Assembly: GCF_001975665.1 (NCBI RefSeq)
Contig: NZ_CP019419.1
Coordinates: forward strand, 372,001-436,000
Source: Polaribacter reichenbachii
GTDB lineage: Bacteria > Bacteroidota > Bacteroidia > Flavobacteriales > Flavobacteriaceae
Length of the DNA: 64,000 nt
Direction: 5' to 3'
Shown piece by piece: positions 36,092 through 45,427 of this stretch. Position numbers and translations under genes: made by a program. The first letter of the stretch is position 1. Each line of letters starts with the position of its first letter. The notes beneath the pieces are model-generated. The model was given only the letters and a program-made list of their open reading frames with translations, was not told the origin of the DNA and did no database searches.

Positions 36092-37165
36092 TTAAGAGTT
36101 AATTGTATAATAACTCATTATTCTTTTTTTAATTTTAGGGTAAACAACCACTTCTACAATATACGAAAAGAGTAGCATTAAAAGAAGATATAATGAATAT
36201 TCAACAATCTTATTATCGATAAAATTTAAGTATGATGCCTCTACAACTAAGTAATGATGAGAAATATAAATCACATAAGAAAAAGGTGCTAAATACTTAA
36301 AAATTCCAAATATTTTATCAAAACCAAACCAATTTAATTTGTTCCATACAACTCCAGCAAACATTGCAATAAAGGCAAACATAAAATGCCTTAATTCTAC
36401 AAAAGGAAATGCTACTAGAGGGTAATCATAAATTTTTGTATACTTAAAATTGATGTACAGATTCAGCCCCAAAAGACATAATATAAGGAGCAAGAAATAG
36501 GCGTATTTTTTTATTGATTTAAATGTGTAAATTTCACCTTTTAAGTAGGTATCAGCAAATCTCACTCCAATCCACCAAATTGCAAAGTACATAATTACTC
36601 TATTCAAAATAAAAGGATAAAATAAATATGAAATTGTTGCTATTAGCGTTATCGCATTTACATACACATTTAGTTTAGGTGGTTTTACTCGATCTGATAA
36701 CAGAAAGAAAAGCATATAAAACCACCATTCGTAAGAAAGTGACCAAAGCACTCCATTTCCTAAATATGTAGCCGAAATTACATTTGGTTTTAAAGAAATT
36801 ACATCTTGAAGCATCAACAAATTCCCTAAAAGAGTTTTAAATTCAGGGTCTACTAATGTGCCTTCTGAGTAACACTTAAAAAGGTAAGCAGATAAAAAAA
36901 TGAATAAAAGCGGAATATAAATACGTATAAACCTTTTTAAAAAATAAGTTTTAAATGATTTGTCAGGATTTTTTTCCCAAGTATATTTTATTACAAATCC
37001 ACTTAAAATAAAAAACATAATTACTGCTTCAGAACCAAAACGGAATAAAAATCCGATGTTAATTCCGAAAACATCTATTTTTTGAGGTAGCATATGAAAA
37101 AGCACCACATAAATTGCGGAAAATCCACGTATGGCCTCTAATTTTTCTAGCTTTTTATTTTTCAT
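36092..37165 (-). CDS. Acyltransferase 3 family (OafA/YrhL-like) membrane protein
   Basis: 357 residues, ten or so membrane helices. The N-terminus, LEAIRGFSAIYVVLFHM, has the conserved Arg and His (R-x-FH) of this family, followed by AVIMFFILSGFVIKY. It moves acetyl groups across the inner membrane to decorate polysaccharides. Together with the hexapeptide acyltransferase it suggests that the product is acylated at more than one position. Confidence 0.87.
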   Translation of the reverse strand: MKNKKLEKLEAIRGFSAIYVVLFHMLPQKIDVFGINIGFLFRFGSEAVIMFFILSGFVIKYTWEKNPDKSFKTYFLKRFIRIYIPLLFIFLSAYLFKCYSEGTLVDPEFKTLLGNLLMLQDVISLKPNVISATYLGNGVLWSLSYEWWFYMLFFLLSDRVKPPKLNVYVNAITLIATISYLFYPFILNRVIMYFAIWWIGVRFADTYLKGEIYTFKSIKKYAYFLLLILCLLGLNLYINFKYTKIYDYPLVAFPFVELRHFMFAFIAMFAGVVWNKLNWFGFDKIFGIFKYLAPFSYVIYISHHYLVVEASYLNFIDNKIVEYSLYLLLMLLFSYIVEVVVYPKIKKRIMSYYTINS

Positions 37166-37189
37166 TGGGGGATTTTAAAATATTTGCTA

Positions 37190-38395
37190 TTATTTTTTTT
37201 GATTTATTTCTTCTGAGCTTGAAGTGTGTTGTGTATGAATAAATGTTTTATTAGCTCCTTTTATTTTTAATAATGACAACAACATCATAAACATTCCTTT
37301 TGGTAAACTTGCTAAAGCATTTAAAGTTTTTAAATTATAAAAAGATTTAGGTACAGAAAAAATAAATGATAATATACAAGCTGATGCCAAAATAATCCAA
37401 TACTTCGAGTAAATAATATCATTTTTCAAAACATAGTTTGCTATAAGAAAACCAATAGTAAATAATTTTACAGCACCAAGCAACAAGATTCTTGGAGGTT
37501 GCACAAACTGAATAGCTTTATCAAAATAATCTACATTTCCTTTTAAAATTAAATGTTTTATGGCTGATAAAATATCTTTTCTAAAATAATGGAACTGTGC
37601 AGACAACCACCTACGCCTCTGATTGCCAAATACTTCAGATTTTTGTATTTTTTCATCATAGACAACTGCATCATCTAAATACACGATTTTACGCCCTTCT
37701 TTTAGCATTTTTAATTCAATTTCTTTATCAAAACCACCAATAGCAGTAACTGTAGCCATTAATGATTTAAAATACTGATAACGAAATGCCATACCAGAAC
37801 CAATAATTGCCGACGAAAGTCCCAATACTCTATGTCCTTTTCTAAAAATATTATTGTTAATTTCTTCGCTAATGGCATCTAAAATAGCCCAAGAATTATT
37901 CACATTTTTAGCAGTTCTATGGCCTTGAACTGCTATAAAATCTTGTTCAAAAACTGCATTAATTTTTTTTAAAAAATCAGAAGCCATAACATTGTCTGCA
38001 TCTAAAACTACAGCAATATCGTAATCTGCCTCAAGTTGAGCCATCGCTTTATTTAATGCTTTTGACTTTGTGCTTTTTTCAAAACTAACTTCAATCAACT
38101 TTATAGGCAAAGTTTTTAAGGTAGCTAACGTTTCTTTTTGAAAAGAATCTGCAATAATTACAACATCATATAAATCTGAAGGATAATCTTGCTGTAATGC
38201 CAGATTGGCTACTTCTACAATTACACCATCTTCTTTATAACCAGGCACTAAAACTGCCATTTTTTTTAGATTTCCGTTATCAGAATATATTTTTTGCTTG
38301 TAAAAAAGACTGGCTACCGAAAATATAAAAATATAGAGGGTTGCTAAACCTAAAAGAGTTAGCAAAATGATTTGTATAATATTAAGTGCTAGCAT
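37190..38395 (-). CDS. Family 2 glycosyltransferase, processive-type topology
   Basis: 401 residues with an N-terminal helix, a GT-A domain (MAVLVPGYKEDGVIVEVA, AVVLDADNVMASDF, AIIGSGMAFRYQYF), the acceptor motif QRRRWLSAQ and a C-terminal pair of helices. The DAD and QxxRW-like motifs resemble hyaluronan/cellulose-synthase relatives, but a single-addition role is equally possible. The last 40 residues are polar. Confidence 0.85.
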   Translation of the reverse strand: MLALNIIQIILLTLLGLATLYIFIFSVASLFYKQKIYSDNGNLKKMAVLVPGYKEDGVIVEVANLALQQDYPSDLYDVVIIADSFQKETLATLKTLPIKLIEVSFEKSTKSKALNKAMAQLEADYDIAVVLDADNVMASDFLKKINAVFEQDFIAVQGHRTAKNVNNSWAILDAISEEINNNIFRKGHRVLGLSSAIIGSGMAFRYQYFKSLMATVTAIGGFDKEIELKMLKEGRKIVYLDDAVVYDEKIQKSEVFGNQRRRWLSAQFHYFRKDILSAIKHLILKGNVDYFDKAIQFVQPPRILLLGAVKLFTIGFLIANYVLKNDIIYSKYWIILASACILSFIFSVPKSFYNLKTLNALASLPKGMFMMLLSLLKIKGANKTFIHTQHTSSSEEINQKK

Positions 38396-38442
38396 AGTAA
38401 AATGGTAAATGGTTAGTTAGAAAATGAAATAACTATTGCTCT

Positions 38443-39384
38443 TTATTTTTTTAATTTTCTTAATTTATTACGAACTTTTAAACCAAATTCTCTTAAAAAT
38501 GGTAAGTGTTTTCCACTTTTAAGGTTATACATAAAGGATTCCGATTCAAATATCATTTCAAAATTAGCAGTACATAATACTGGTTTTTTTGAAATTCTAT
38601 TAATTTCTAATGCTTGGTTTAACTCGCTCTCAATAAACAGTACATAAGGTTTAGACATATAAGCTTTCGCCTTATGGCCTCCGTGATTGTTTGCTTTTTG
38701 CCTTGCAGCCATATCAGGTAAATCTAACATAATTAAATCATTATATTTAATATTTTGAGCTGCCAGCCAAGTTTCAGTTTCTTTTCTATATTTTTCTAAA
38801 CGCGAAGTAACTATAGTACCGATTTTAGCCCCAGGAATAAATAATGGTGGTGCATTTAAAATAAAATCGATGTATTTTTCTCCATCATCATTTTGTTCTG
38901 GTGATGGATCTTCGCATAAAACACCATCAATATCAAAACACGCTTTTTCTAAAGTAGTATGGTTTAAAACATTCCATTGAAAATATCTTGGTAAAGGAAC
39001 AACTTCAAAGAAATAATCTACCATTTTTTCTTTTCCAGGAATAATAAATATTGCACAATATTTTAAATCGAATTTGTCTTCAAGATGTTTTAATTTCTCT
39101 TTACATTCTATCATTGCAGAACCAGAAGCAATACTATCATCTATAACTAATACCTTTTTATATGCTCCTTCTTCAAAAAACTGACTTCTTGCTCCTGCTT
39201 TGTATATATGACCATTTAAAAAGGAATCAATATCTGTATAAGGTCTATTTAAATATAGTGACAAAAGATTTGCTGGCAACATACCACTTCTTGGTACACC
39301 AACAATTAAATCGAAATCACGTGGAATTATACTTAGTCTTTTAAGTATGATATTGTTTAAATCTTTTATGTTTCTATAATTCAT
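38443..39384 (-). CDS. Phosphoribosyltransferase-HAD phosphatase-like fusion
   Basis: 313 residues. Residues about 20-140 carry a PRTase fold, with VLVIDDSIASGSAM (the PRPP-binding loop). Residues about 145-260 look like a HAD hydrolase, starting FDIDGVLCEDPSPEQND with the nucleophile Asp-x-Asp, then IVTSRLEKYRKETETWL. A basic tail follows (FGLKVRNKLRKLKK). I do not know a defined product. Location between polymerase and glycosyltransferase genes suggests a role in sugar-nucleotide supply or modification (inference). Confidence 0.7.
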   Translation of the reverse strand: MNYRNIKDLNNIILKRLSIIPRDFDLIVGVPRSGMLPANLLSLYLNRPYTDIDSFLNGHIYKAGARSQFFEEGAYKKVLVIDDSIASGSAMIECKEKLKHLEDKFDLKYCAIFIIPGKEKMVDYFFEVVPLPRYFQWNVLNHTTLEKACFDIDGVLCEDPSPEQNDDGEKYIDFILNAPPLFIPGAKIGTIVTSRLEKYRKETETWLAAQNIKYNDLIMLDLPDMAARQKANNHGGHKAKAYMSKPYVLFIESELNQALEINRISKKPVLCTANFEMIFESESFMYNLKSGKHLPFLREFGLKVRNKLRKLKK

Positions 39385-39418
39385 AATAATTATTTTTAGA
39401 GGATTGTTAGATTGATTT

Positions 39419-40879
39419 TTATTCTGTAACTAATTTATTTTCAAAAGTTTCTGGTGTAGACATTATTGCCATGGAGCCATAAAACAATAATGCTGTTGGC
39501 ATACCACCTAATATGGCATTACCATAAGAAGCCAACATAACACCTGCCATTCCAGAAATGAGTGCACTCATTTTTATTTTTGTTATTGGATCTCTAATTT
39601 TAAACATTACTTTATAAGAAGCCATACCGATTGTAAAAAAAAGCACACCTAGGTGAAACACTAAACCAATTATGCCCATCTCTGCCCAAATCATAACATA
39701 CCAACTATCAGTAGCTACATTCGATAAGTATGCGTGAGGTAAAAATCGTTGTGCTTTATCTCCTGCATGCCCAATTCCTCCACCTAAAGGTCTAGATGCT
39801 AAATATACTTTTAATTTTGCCTGATTTGCTTTTCTAACCAATAAAGAAGGATTATTAGGATCAAACCCTGTTCTCATTCTTCTTATTTGATAAACTCCAT
39901 TACCAATCATGGTATACTTAAAAAAAATAAAAATAAGGGCTACAAAAATAACTCCAGCACTCAAAACTTTTATATTTTTTCTCAATACAAAAAAGGTCAT
40001 CAGTCCTGCAAAAGGTACTGCAATAGAACCCCTTGTTCCAGAAATCATCATTCCGTAAAAACCTAAAATGCTAACTGTGATAAAGAATACTTTTTGAATT
40101 CCTTTTTTTGACATTGAATAAATCATAAATACAACTCCAGCATAACCCTGATTACCACCAAATTGACCTGCATCACTAAAAAAAGAAAACACCCTAAGCT
40201 TGCCAAAAAGTAAGTGAGTTTCAGCACCACCATTATCTAACCAAGCCTGTTCAGCATAATCTACACCAAAAGCCATTTGAACAAACCCCTTAAATGTTGC
40301 AAGAATAGAAAAACAACCCCATACATATAAAAAGGTATCTAACTTTTTATGTGTATTAATTAACATAAAAGTTAAAATTAAAAAGAAGAAAAAATAGAAA
40401 CCTACACCCCTACCAGCAATCCAAGGCTCAATCATTCTTGCTTCAGGGTTTGCAATTTGTAATATACAATACAGTAACCAAATACCCGCTAATTTTGTAA
40501 TGGTTTTGTTTGCTGGAGCCCAATCTACCCGTTCTCTAAATCTAGAAAAAATAAGGGCTAAATATGTAATAATCATAATTCCATCAATAGCAAAACCCAA
40601 TGGTAATCCTTTAATATATCTGCCTATACCAAGTATTACAAAGTTAAGTCCGATAGCTGTATAAAAGCCTAAAATTGGATTTTTAAATAATAAATTTAAA
40701 TACACAGCGCCAAACACAAGTGCTAAAAAAATACCTACACCTACCATTTTTAGTTTTGCAAGAACTAATGCAACAAATAAAATACCAGCAAAAAATAAGA
40801 CAATAATCTTAGGATTTGCTAATGCAGCTGAACCTGGTATTTTTTCAAAAGGATTTATATGTTGGTTATTTGTATTCAA
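39419..40879 (-). CDS. O-antigen ligase/polymerase-like (Wzy-type) membrane protein
   Basis: 486 residues with about twelve helices. A large periplasmic loop region holds RKANQAKLKVYLASRPLGGGIGHAG, DSWYVMIWAEMGIIGLVFHL and the residues typical of the Wzy_C/O-antigen ligase domain. In a Wzx/Wzy locus this is the best candidate for repeat-unit polymerase. It sits between the flippase and the PRTase-HAD gene. Confidence 0.82.
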   Translation of the reverse strand: MNTNNQHINPFEKIPGSAALANPKIIVLFFAGILFVALVLAKLKMVGVGIFLALVFGAVYLNLLFKNPILGFYTAIGLNFVILGIGRYIKGLPLGFAIDGIMIITYLALIFSRFRERVDWAPANKTITKLAGIWLLYCILQIANPEARMIEPWIAGRGVGFYFFFFLILTFMLINTHKKLDTFLYVWGCFSILATFKGFVQMAFGVDYAEQAWLDNGGAETHLLFGKLRVFSFFSDAGQFGGNQGYAGVVFMIYSMSKKGIQKVFFITVSILGFYGMMISGTRGSIAVPFAGLMTFFVLRKNIKVLSAGVIFVALIFIFFKYTMIGNGVYQIRRMRTGFDPNNPSLLVRKANQAKLKVYLASRPLGGGIGHAGDKAQRFLPHAYLSNVATDSWYVMIWAEMGIIGLVFHLGVLFFTIGMASYKVMFKIRDPITKIKMSALISGMAGVMLASYGNAILGGMPTALLFYGSMAIMSTPETFENKLVTE

Positions 40880-40902
40880 AAAAAATTATTTAAACAAAAT
40901 CT

Positions 40903-42261
40903 TTAGGCAAATCGATTCTTTAATATTTTATCTTTTAAGTTTTTATAGAATTCTATTCCACTAATAAATATTTCTTTGTATGACAAAGAGAGTTCTTTGT
41001 TTAAGAAATACATCCCCATCCAAATGCCAATTAAAGTAAAAATTATCGAAGCAACCGCTACAAATATCAAGGACTCAAAAACAAAAATGGCTATGAAATC
41101 TCCAATAACGTTTGCGGCAACCATAACAAATACTTTAATAGCATTAATATTCGGTTTATTTATACTGTCTAATCCAATACCTGTCATTCTATCTATAGGT
41201 AATAAAAGACCATAAATGGAAAAGACTCTTACAATATTTACTACATTAAAACCAGTAACAGGATCTACTTTTAAATACTGTTCCCCTGATAAAATCAACA
41301 CTAAAAATTCTGCAAATACAAAAGTACAAATGCTCATTAATACAAACAGATAGGTTAAAGCACCTGAATAGGTATAAAATAATTCTTTAACCTCATTTAC
41401 CCTACCTTGTACACTAGCTTTAGACATTTTAGGGAATGCTGTTGCCACAAAACTACGTAGAGGAATTTGCTGTAATTCTGTTAATTTTAAAGGAATACTA
41501 TATAGTGCAACTGCTTCGTTACCTAAAGGGCTTAAACTTAAAATTAAAGTATCTGCACTTCTTAATAAGTTACTTCCGATGAGTGTAAACGTAGTAAATT
41601 TACCAAAATCTAATAATGTTTTATTTGTAGCTGATGTTGCTTTAGTAATTAATTTAGTGCCATCCCAACCTAAAATTATAGTTATAAAAGATGTGAATGC
41701 ATTAATGATTAATAGTGCAATTACGAGTTCGTTTAATGACATATTTAGGAAAAAGAAATTCACTAAAATGGTTAAAAAAAATAATCCACTATTTATTGAT
41801 TTTACAATTAATATTTTTCCATACTTTCTATCGGCTTGTAAAACTACCAAAGCATTATTCCAAGGAAGGTTTAAAAAAGCTAAAATAGGATACCATTTGA
41901 AAAACAGATTATATCCTGAATTACTAATTGTGTCTTTAAAAACAACATTACAAAATACTAAAATTACTGCTATAAATAGGGTTGCTCCTAAACCAATTAG
42001 CGCATTAGAACCTATTAGTTTGTTTCTAGAAGATTTGTCTGCACCCGATAAAAAACGAATTAAACCAGTATTTGTAATACCAAATCGAAACATTTCTACA
42101 AAAGAACCACCTGTTATAAAAAGAACCCATTCTCCAAAAACATCTATAGATAAAGTTCTAGCTAATAGCGCAAAGCCACTAATACCTAAAAGTGCAATAA
42201 CTACGTTACCTGCCAGAGATAAAAAATTATCTTCTTTAATTATTTTTTTCAACATTTTCAT
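40903..42261 (-). CDS. Oligosaccharide flippase (Wzx/MATE-like)
   Basis: 452 residues, 12-14 helices, with the repeat pattern of polysaccharide-synthesis (PST) exporters, beginning FLSLAGNVVIALLGISGFALLAR. It moves undecaprenyl-linked repeat units across the inner membrane. Located between the Wzz-like gene and polymerase gene, as in Wzx/Wzy loci. Confidence 0.85.
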   Translation of the reverse strand: MKMLKKIIKEDNFLSLAGNVVIALLGISGFALLARTLSIDVFGEWVLFITGGSFVEMFRFGITNTGLIRFLSGADKSSRNKLIGSNALIGLGATLFIAVILVFCNVVFKDTISNSGYNLFFKWYPILAFLNLPWNNALVVLQADRKYGKILIVKSINSGLFFLTILVNFFFLNMSLNELVIALLIINAFTSFITIILGWDGTKLITKATSATNKTLLDFGKFTTFTLIGSNLLRSADTLILSLSPLGNEAVALYSIPLKLTELQQIPLRSFVATAFPKMSKASVQGRVNEVKELFYTYSGALTYLFVLMSICTFVFAEFLVLILSGEQYLKVDPVTGFNVVNIVRVFSIYGLLLPIDRMTGIGLDSINKPNINAIKVFVMVAANVIGDFIAIFVFESLIFVAVASIIFTLIGIWMGMYFLNKELSLSYKEIFISGIEFYKNLKDKILKNRFA

Positions 42262-42271
42262 TGGCCTGAGT

Positions 42272-44653
42272 TCAGATTTGGTTTTTTGAAAGAAATTGAA
42301 ACTTGAATAACGCTTTTATTTTTTTTCTGAATTTTGATCTTCTTCTTGGCAAATCTCCAAGCATAGATTCTACTTCGTTAATATTTACACCATTTACAAT
42401 TATATTAATTTTTTCTCCACAAGCTTCTTTTAAGTTTCTTATTGCAGATTTATCTGCTGTAGACCATGTTCTGTTTGCTCTACAGACTAATATATTTAAA
42501 TCTGCATTCACCATTAATTCAGTTGGGTAATTAGAATAAATAATAGCTGGTATTTCAATTATAATAAAATCTAAATTGTTTTTTAATCTGATATTAATAC
42601 CATTCAAAATATCTATATGATTTTTAGCATTAAAGAAATCATTATTTAAATCATAATAATCATGTTCTGATGGTGATAGGTAGTTAGAAACATCTGCTAA
42701 AAAAGCATCATCAACAGCTATTCTTGGATCTGGATACCCTAATATTTTATTTAAAATTGGCGATTTACCTTGTTCTTTAGCTGTAATTTGCTCTTGCTTA
42801 TAGTTGAGTAATAACACTTTTTTACCTTCTTTTTTAAAGGTTTTTGCAATATTACCAGCCGTAACTGTTTTACCTTCTAATTTTTGAGTACTAAATACTA
42901 CAATAATTTTAGTTTTATTGGTATTTTCTTCAGAACCAAAAAATTGAAATATATTTTGTGTTACAATTTCTATTAATCTATTTTTTATAAAATTTAAATT
43001 ATAACTACCTGGGTCTATGACTATTTTAGGTACCATTCCTAAAGAAAGAAAACCAATTTTTTTGCTAGCAATGTGAGAGTTTTTAAGCGAATCATCAAAA
43101 TATTCCATCACAAAAATTATTCCTAGCGTTAAAATACCCCCTAAAAATGCTGCTGCAATAATTAAAATAGCTCTTTTTGTAGGGTTTGGAGATACAGGAT
43201 AATATGGTACATCTATAGGCTTTAAATCTGATGATAGTTCACTGTCTTGCAGTTTTAGTTTTGCTAAATTTAAACCATGAAGAATTTCTAAATAGCCTTG
43301 TTCTGCTACTGAAATTTCTCTTTCTAAACGTTTCATATTCGCGCCAGCAGGTGCATATCTTGCATAGGTTTCTTCAAAATCGTTATTTTGTTTTTTTAGA
43401 ACACTTAATTTAGCTTTTAGGTTTTCAGACTCCACAACGTTATTCATCCAATCTGGTAACAACTTAGAAACGGGTAAACCATCAATTGAATTTTGATATG
43501 AATATAATTGATCTATACCTTGTTTTATTTCTTCATTCAGTTTTTGTGTTTCATTTTCTAGTTGTGTTATTTTATTAGAACTTTCTGAGCTATAGCTCGA
43601 TTGATTTTCAGCTTTTATTAATGCTAGTCGATAGTTTAAGTCTCCTAATTGTTTCTTTTTATCGAGTATAAGGTTGTTTTTTTCTTGAATAATTTCTTGT
43701 ATCTCTAATTTTTTTTCTAGACGTCTTATTCCTGCATTTAAACCAGCTAATTCTGCAATATTCTTTTTATAATCAACATCCATATCTTCTTTAACAACAG
43801 CAACAGCTTTACTTTGCTCATAATAATTTATGATTTTAGAAGATTTATTAAATTCAAGAAGCTTATCCTCAGCATTTTTTAACTCAACTCTTGCCTTTTT
43901 TAATTCGTTTTGAAAATATTTTACAACAGCATCAGATCTATTTTCTTTTATATTTTTGTAATTTTTAATACAAACAGTATTATATATAGCAAGAGTTTGC
44001 TGACATATGCCTGGATCGTTTACAGTGTAACTTAATTTAATTAAATCGCTACTATTTATTCTTTGCGCACTTAAACTAGAAATTGCCTTTAAAGAATAAT
44101 GATCGTCTTCATCGTAATTTAAAAGTTCATATACATAGTTATCATTACTACTCTTCATTAAAGCTGTTAAATTTTCAACAGTTTTTTCGTACTTGTTTCG
44201 ATCTATTTGATCAGGAAAAAGTTTGTCATCAATTCCAATGATATTCTTTTGAATATCAGAACTAACATCTTCTTTAGCAACATAATTGTATAAGCGTTTT
44301 GGTATTTTTTTTTGAAATTTTTTAAATAAATCTTCTGATATATATTTCGGGTTTGCCTCTGGTAGCATTAAATGTAAAGCCAGTAATCGAATCGCTACTT
44401 CTTCTTGAGTTTCTCTAGACTTTATTATATTAATTAAGTTATCAAAAGCAGAATTTGTAGCTTGATAATTAAAGGTTTTATCCATTTCAATAGAAGAACC
44501 TGTAGCCAAACCAGTATATAACAGTGTTTCTGATGAATACTCAAAAGACGGTTTCATCGTTAGTAAAATTACCAATACACCTAGTAAAATAGGTACCGTA
44601 ATTAATAATACTATATGTTTTAAGATTAAGCGAATAAAATCGACTATTGTCAT
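42272..44653 (-). CDS. Wzz/Wzc-like polysaccharide co-polymerase with degenerate kinase domain
   Basis: 793 residues. Residues 1-40 hold the first membrane helix and Wzz-type segment, followed by a long periplasmic coiled-coil region (about 200-470) and a second helix near 505-530 (AILIIAAAFLGGILTLGIIF). The cytoplasmic domain resembles bacterial tyrosine kinases, but Walker A is STQKLEGKT (GKT at 594-596), the A' box is LLLNYKQ with no Asp, and Walker B is FIIIEIP with Glu for Asp (residue 700). There is no C-terminal Tyr cluster. It probably controls chain length, and kinase activity is doubtful. Confidence 0.85.
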   Translation of the reverse strand: MTIVDFIRLILKHIVLLITVPILLGVLVILLTMKPSFEYSSETLLYTGLATGSSIEMDKTFNYQATNSAFDNLINIIKSRETQEEVAIRLLALHLMLPEANPKYISEDLFKKFQKKIPKRLYNYVAKEDVSSDIQKNIIGIDDKLFPDQIDRNKYEKTVENLTALMKSSNDNYVYELLNYDEDDHYSLKAISSLSAQRINSSDLIKLSYTVNDPGICQQTLAIYNTVCIKNYKNIKENRSDAVVKYFQNELKKARVELKNAEDKLLEFNKSSKIINYYEQSKAVAVVKEDMDVDYKKNIAELAGLNAGIRRLEKKLEIQEIIQEKNNLILDKKKQLGDLNYRLALIKAENQSSYSSESSNKITQLENETQKLNEEIKQGIDQLYSYQNSIDGLPVSKLLPDWMNNVVESENLKAKLSVLKKQNNDFEETYARYAPAGANMKRLEREISVAEQGYLEILHGLNLAKLKLQDSELSSDLKPIDVPYYPVSPNPTKRAILIIAAAFLGGILTLGIIFVMEYFDDSLKNSHIASKKIGFLSLGMVPKIVIDPGSYNLNFIKNRLIEIVTQNIFQFFGSEENTNKTKIIVVFSTQKLEGKTVTAGNIAKTFKKEGKKVLLLNYKQEQITAKEQGKSPILNKILGYPDPRIAVDDAFLADVSNYLSPSEHDYYDLNNDFFNAKNHIDILNGINIRLKNNLDFIIIEIPAIIYSNYPTELMVNADLNILVCRANRTWSTADKSAIRNLKEACGEKINIIVNGVNINEVESMLGDLPRRRSKFRKKIKALFKFQFLSKNQI

Positions 44654-44663
44654 CTTTAAAATT

Positions 44664-45410
44664 TTAATTAGTTAAACCAAATACAAAACCCGCCATGTCT
44701 TCTAACATTTTTTTTACGGTTATAAATTCAGACAATGCTTTTTCATATTCTGCCTCTATATTTGATGTTATATTGTTTATTCTTACATATTCTGATACAG
44801 CTACAACACCGTTTCTGAATTCTTTTTCTACCATTTGTTTATTTACTTTAGCATCTGCCAAACTTTTAGCTCTAATTTTTAGTACATTTCTTTTTAAGAG
44901 CATATTTTGATACATACGAATTACTGTTTGCCTAATTTCTTGTTTTTGAAATTCTGCCATACTTCTTGCTTCATCAATTTCTAATTCTGCAAGTTTTATT
45001 TGATTTTTTCTATTTAAAAAATCAAAAATTGGAAATTTCAAATAAACCCCAAAACTATAATTCACTTGTCTTCTTGTAGTTAATGCGGCTGTACTTGAAA
45101 CACCATCGTTATCAGTAGCAAAAGTACTTAGATTACCATATAATACATCTCCTTGAATACCAAAATTTCTTGTCCAATAAATTTGCTCTGATGCTAATGT
45201 AGACTCCATAACACCAATATGACTTTTTCTAAAATTAACCATACCACTTTTTTTAATTACAGAATCTATAACTACCTCAAGAGGCGGAAATTCAGATCTA
45301 ATATTGCCTATTTTAATATCTTTAGAGTCATTAAATGTTTGAGCATTTAAATTACTAAATTGTAAAAGAATTAAACCTACAATAGATACAATTTTAAAAA
45401 TTTTACTCAT
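44664..45410 (-). CDS. Short TolC-like outer-membrane-efflux-type protein
   Basis: 248 residues from ATG 45410 (MSKIFKIVSIVGLILLQFSNLNAQ signal peptide); an in-frame GTG lies 9 nt upstream. The mature part has the coiled-coil pattern of outer-membrane efflux proteins (LKRNVLKIRAKSLADAKVNK, VVAVSEYVRINNITSNIEAE). TolC proteins are about 420-480 residues with two repeats; this is one repeat, so it may form an unusual oligomer or need a partner. It sits between the sugar transferase and the Wzz-like gene, where a Wza-type exporter would be expected. Confidence 0.72.
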   Translation of the reverse strand: MSKIFKIVSIVGLILLQFSNLNAQTFNDSKDIKIGNIRSEFPPLEVVIDSVIKKSGMVNFRKSHIGVMESTLASEQIYWTRNFGIQGDVLYGNLSTFATDNDGVSSTAALTTRRQVNYSFGVYLKFPIFDFLNRKNQIKLAELEIDEARSMAEFQKQEIRQTVIRMYQNMLLKRNVLKIRAKSLADAKVNKQMVEKEFRNGVVAVSEYVRINNITSNIEAEYEKALSEFITVKKMLEDMAGFVFGLTN

Positions 45411-45427
45411 TCTATACACTTCTTTAA

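Noticed and set aside
41579..42289. A 236-codon plus-strand open frame
   Set aside because: It is antisense to the flippase gene, has no family features and reflects the codon composition of the real gene.
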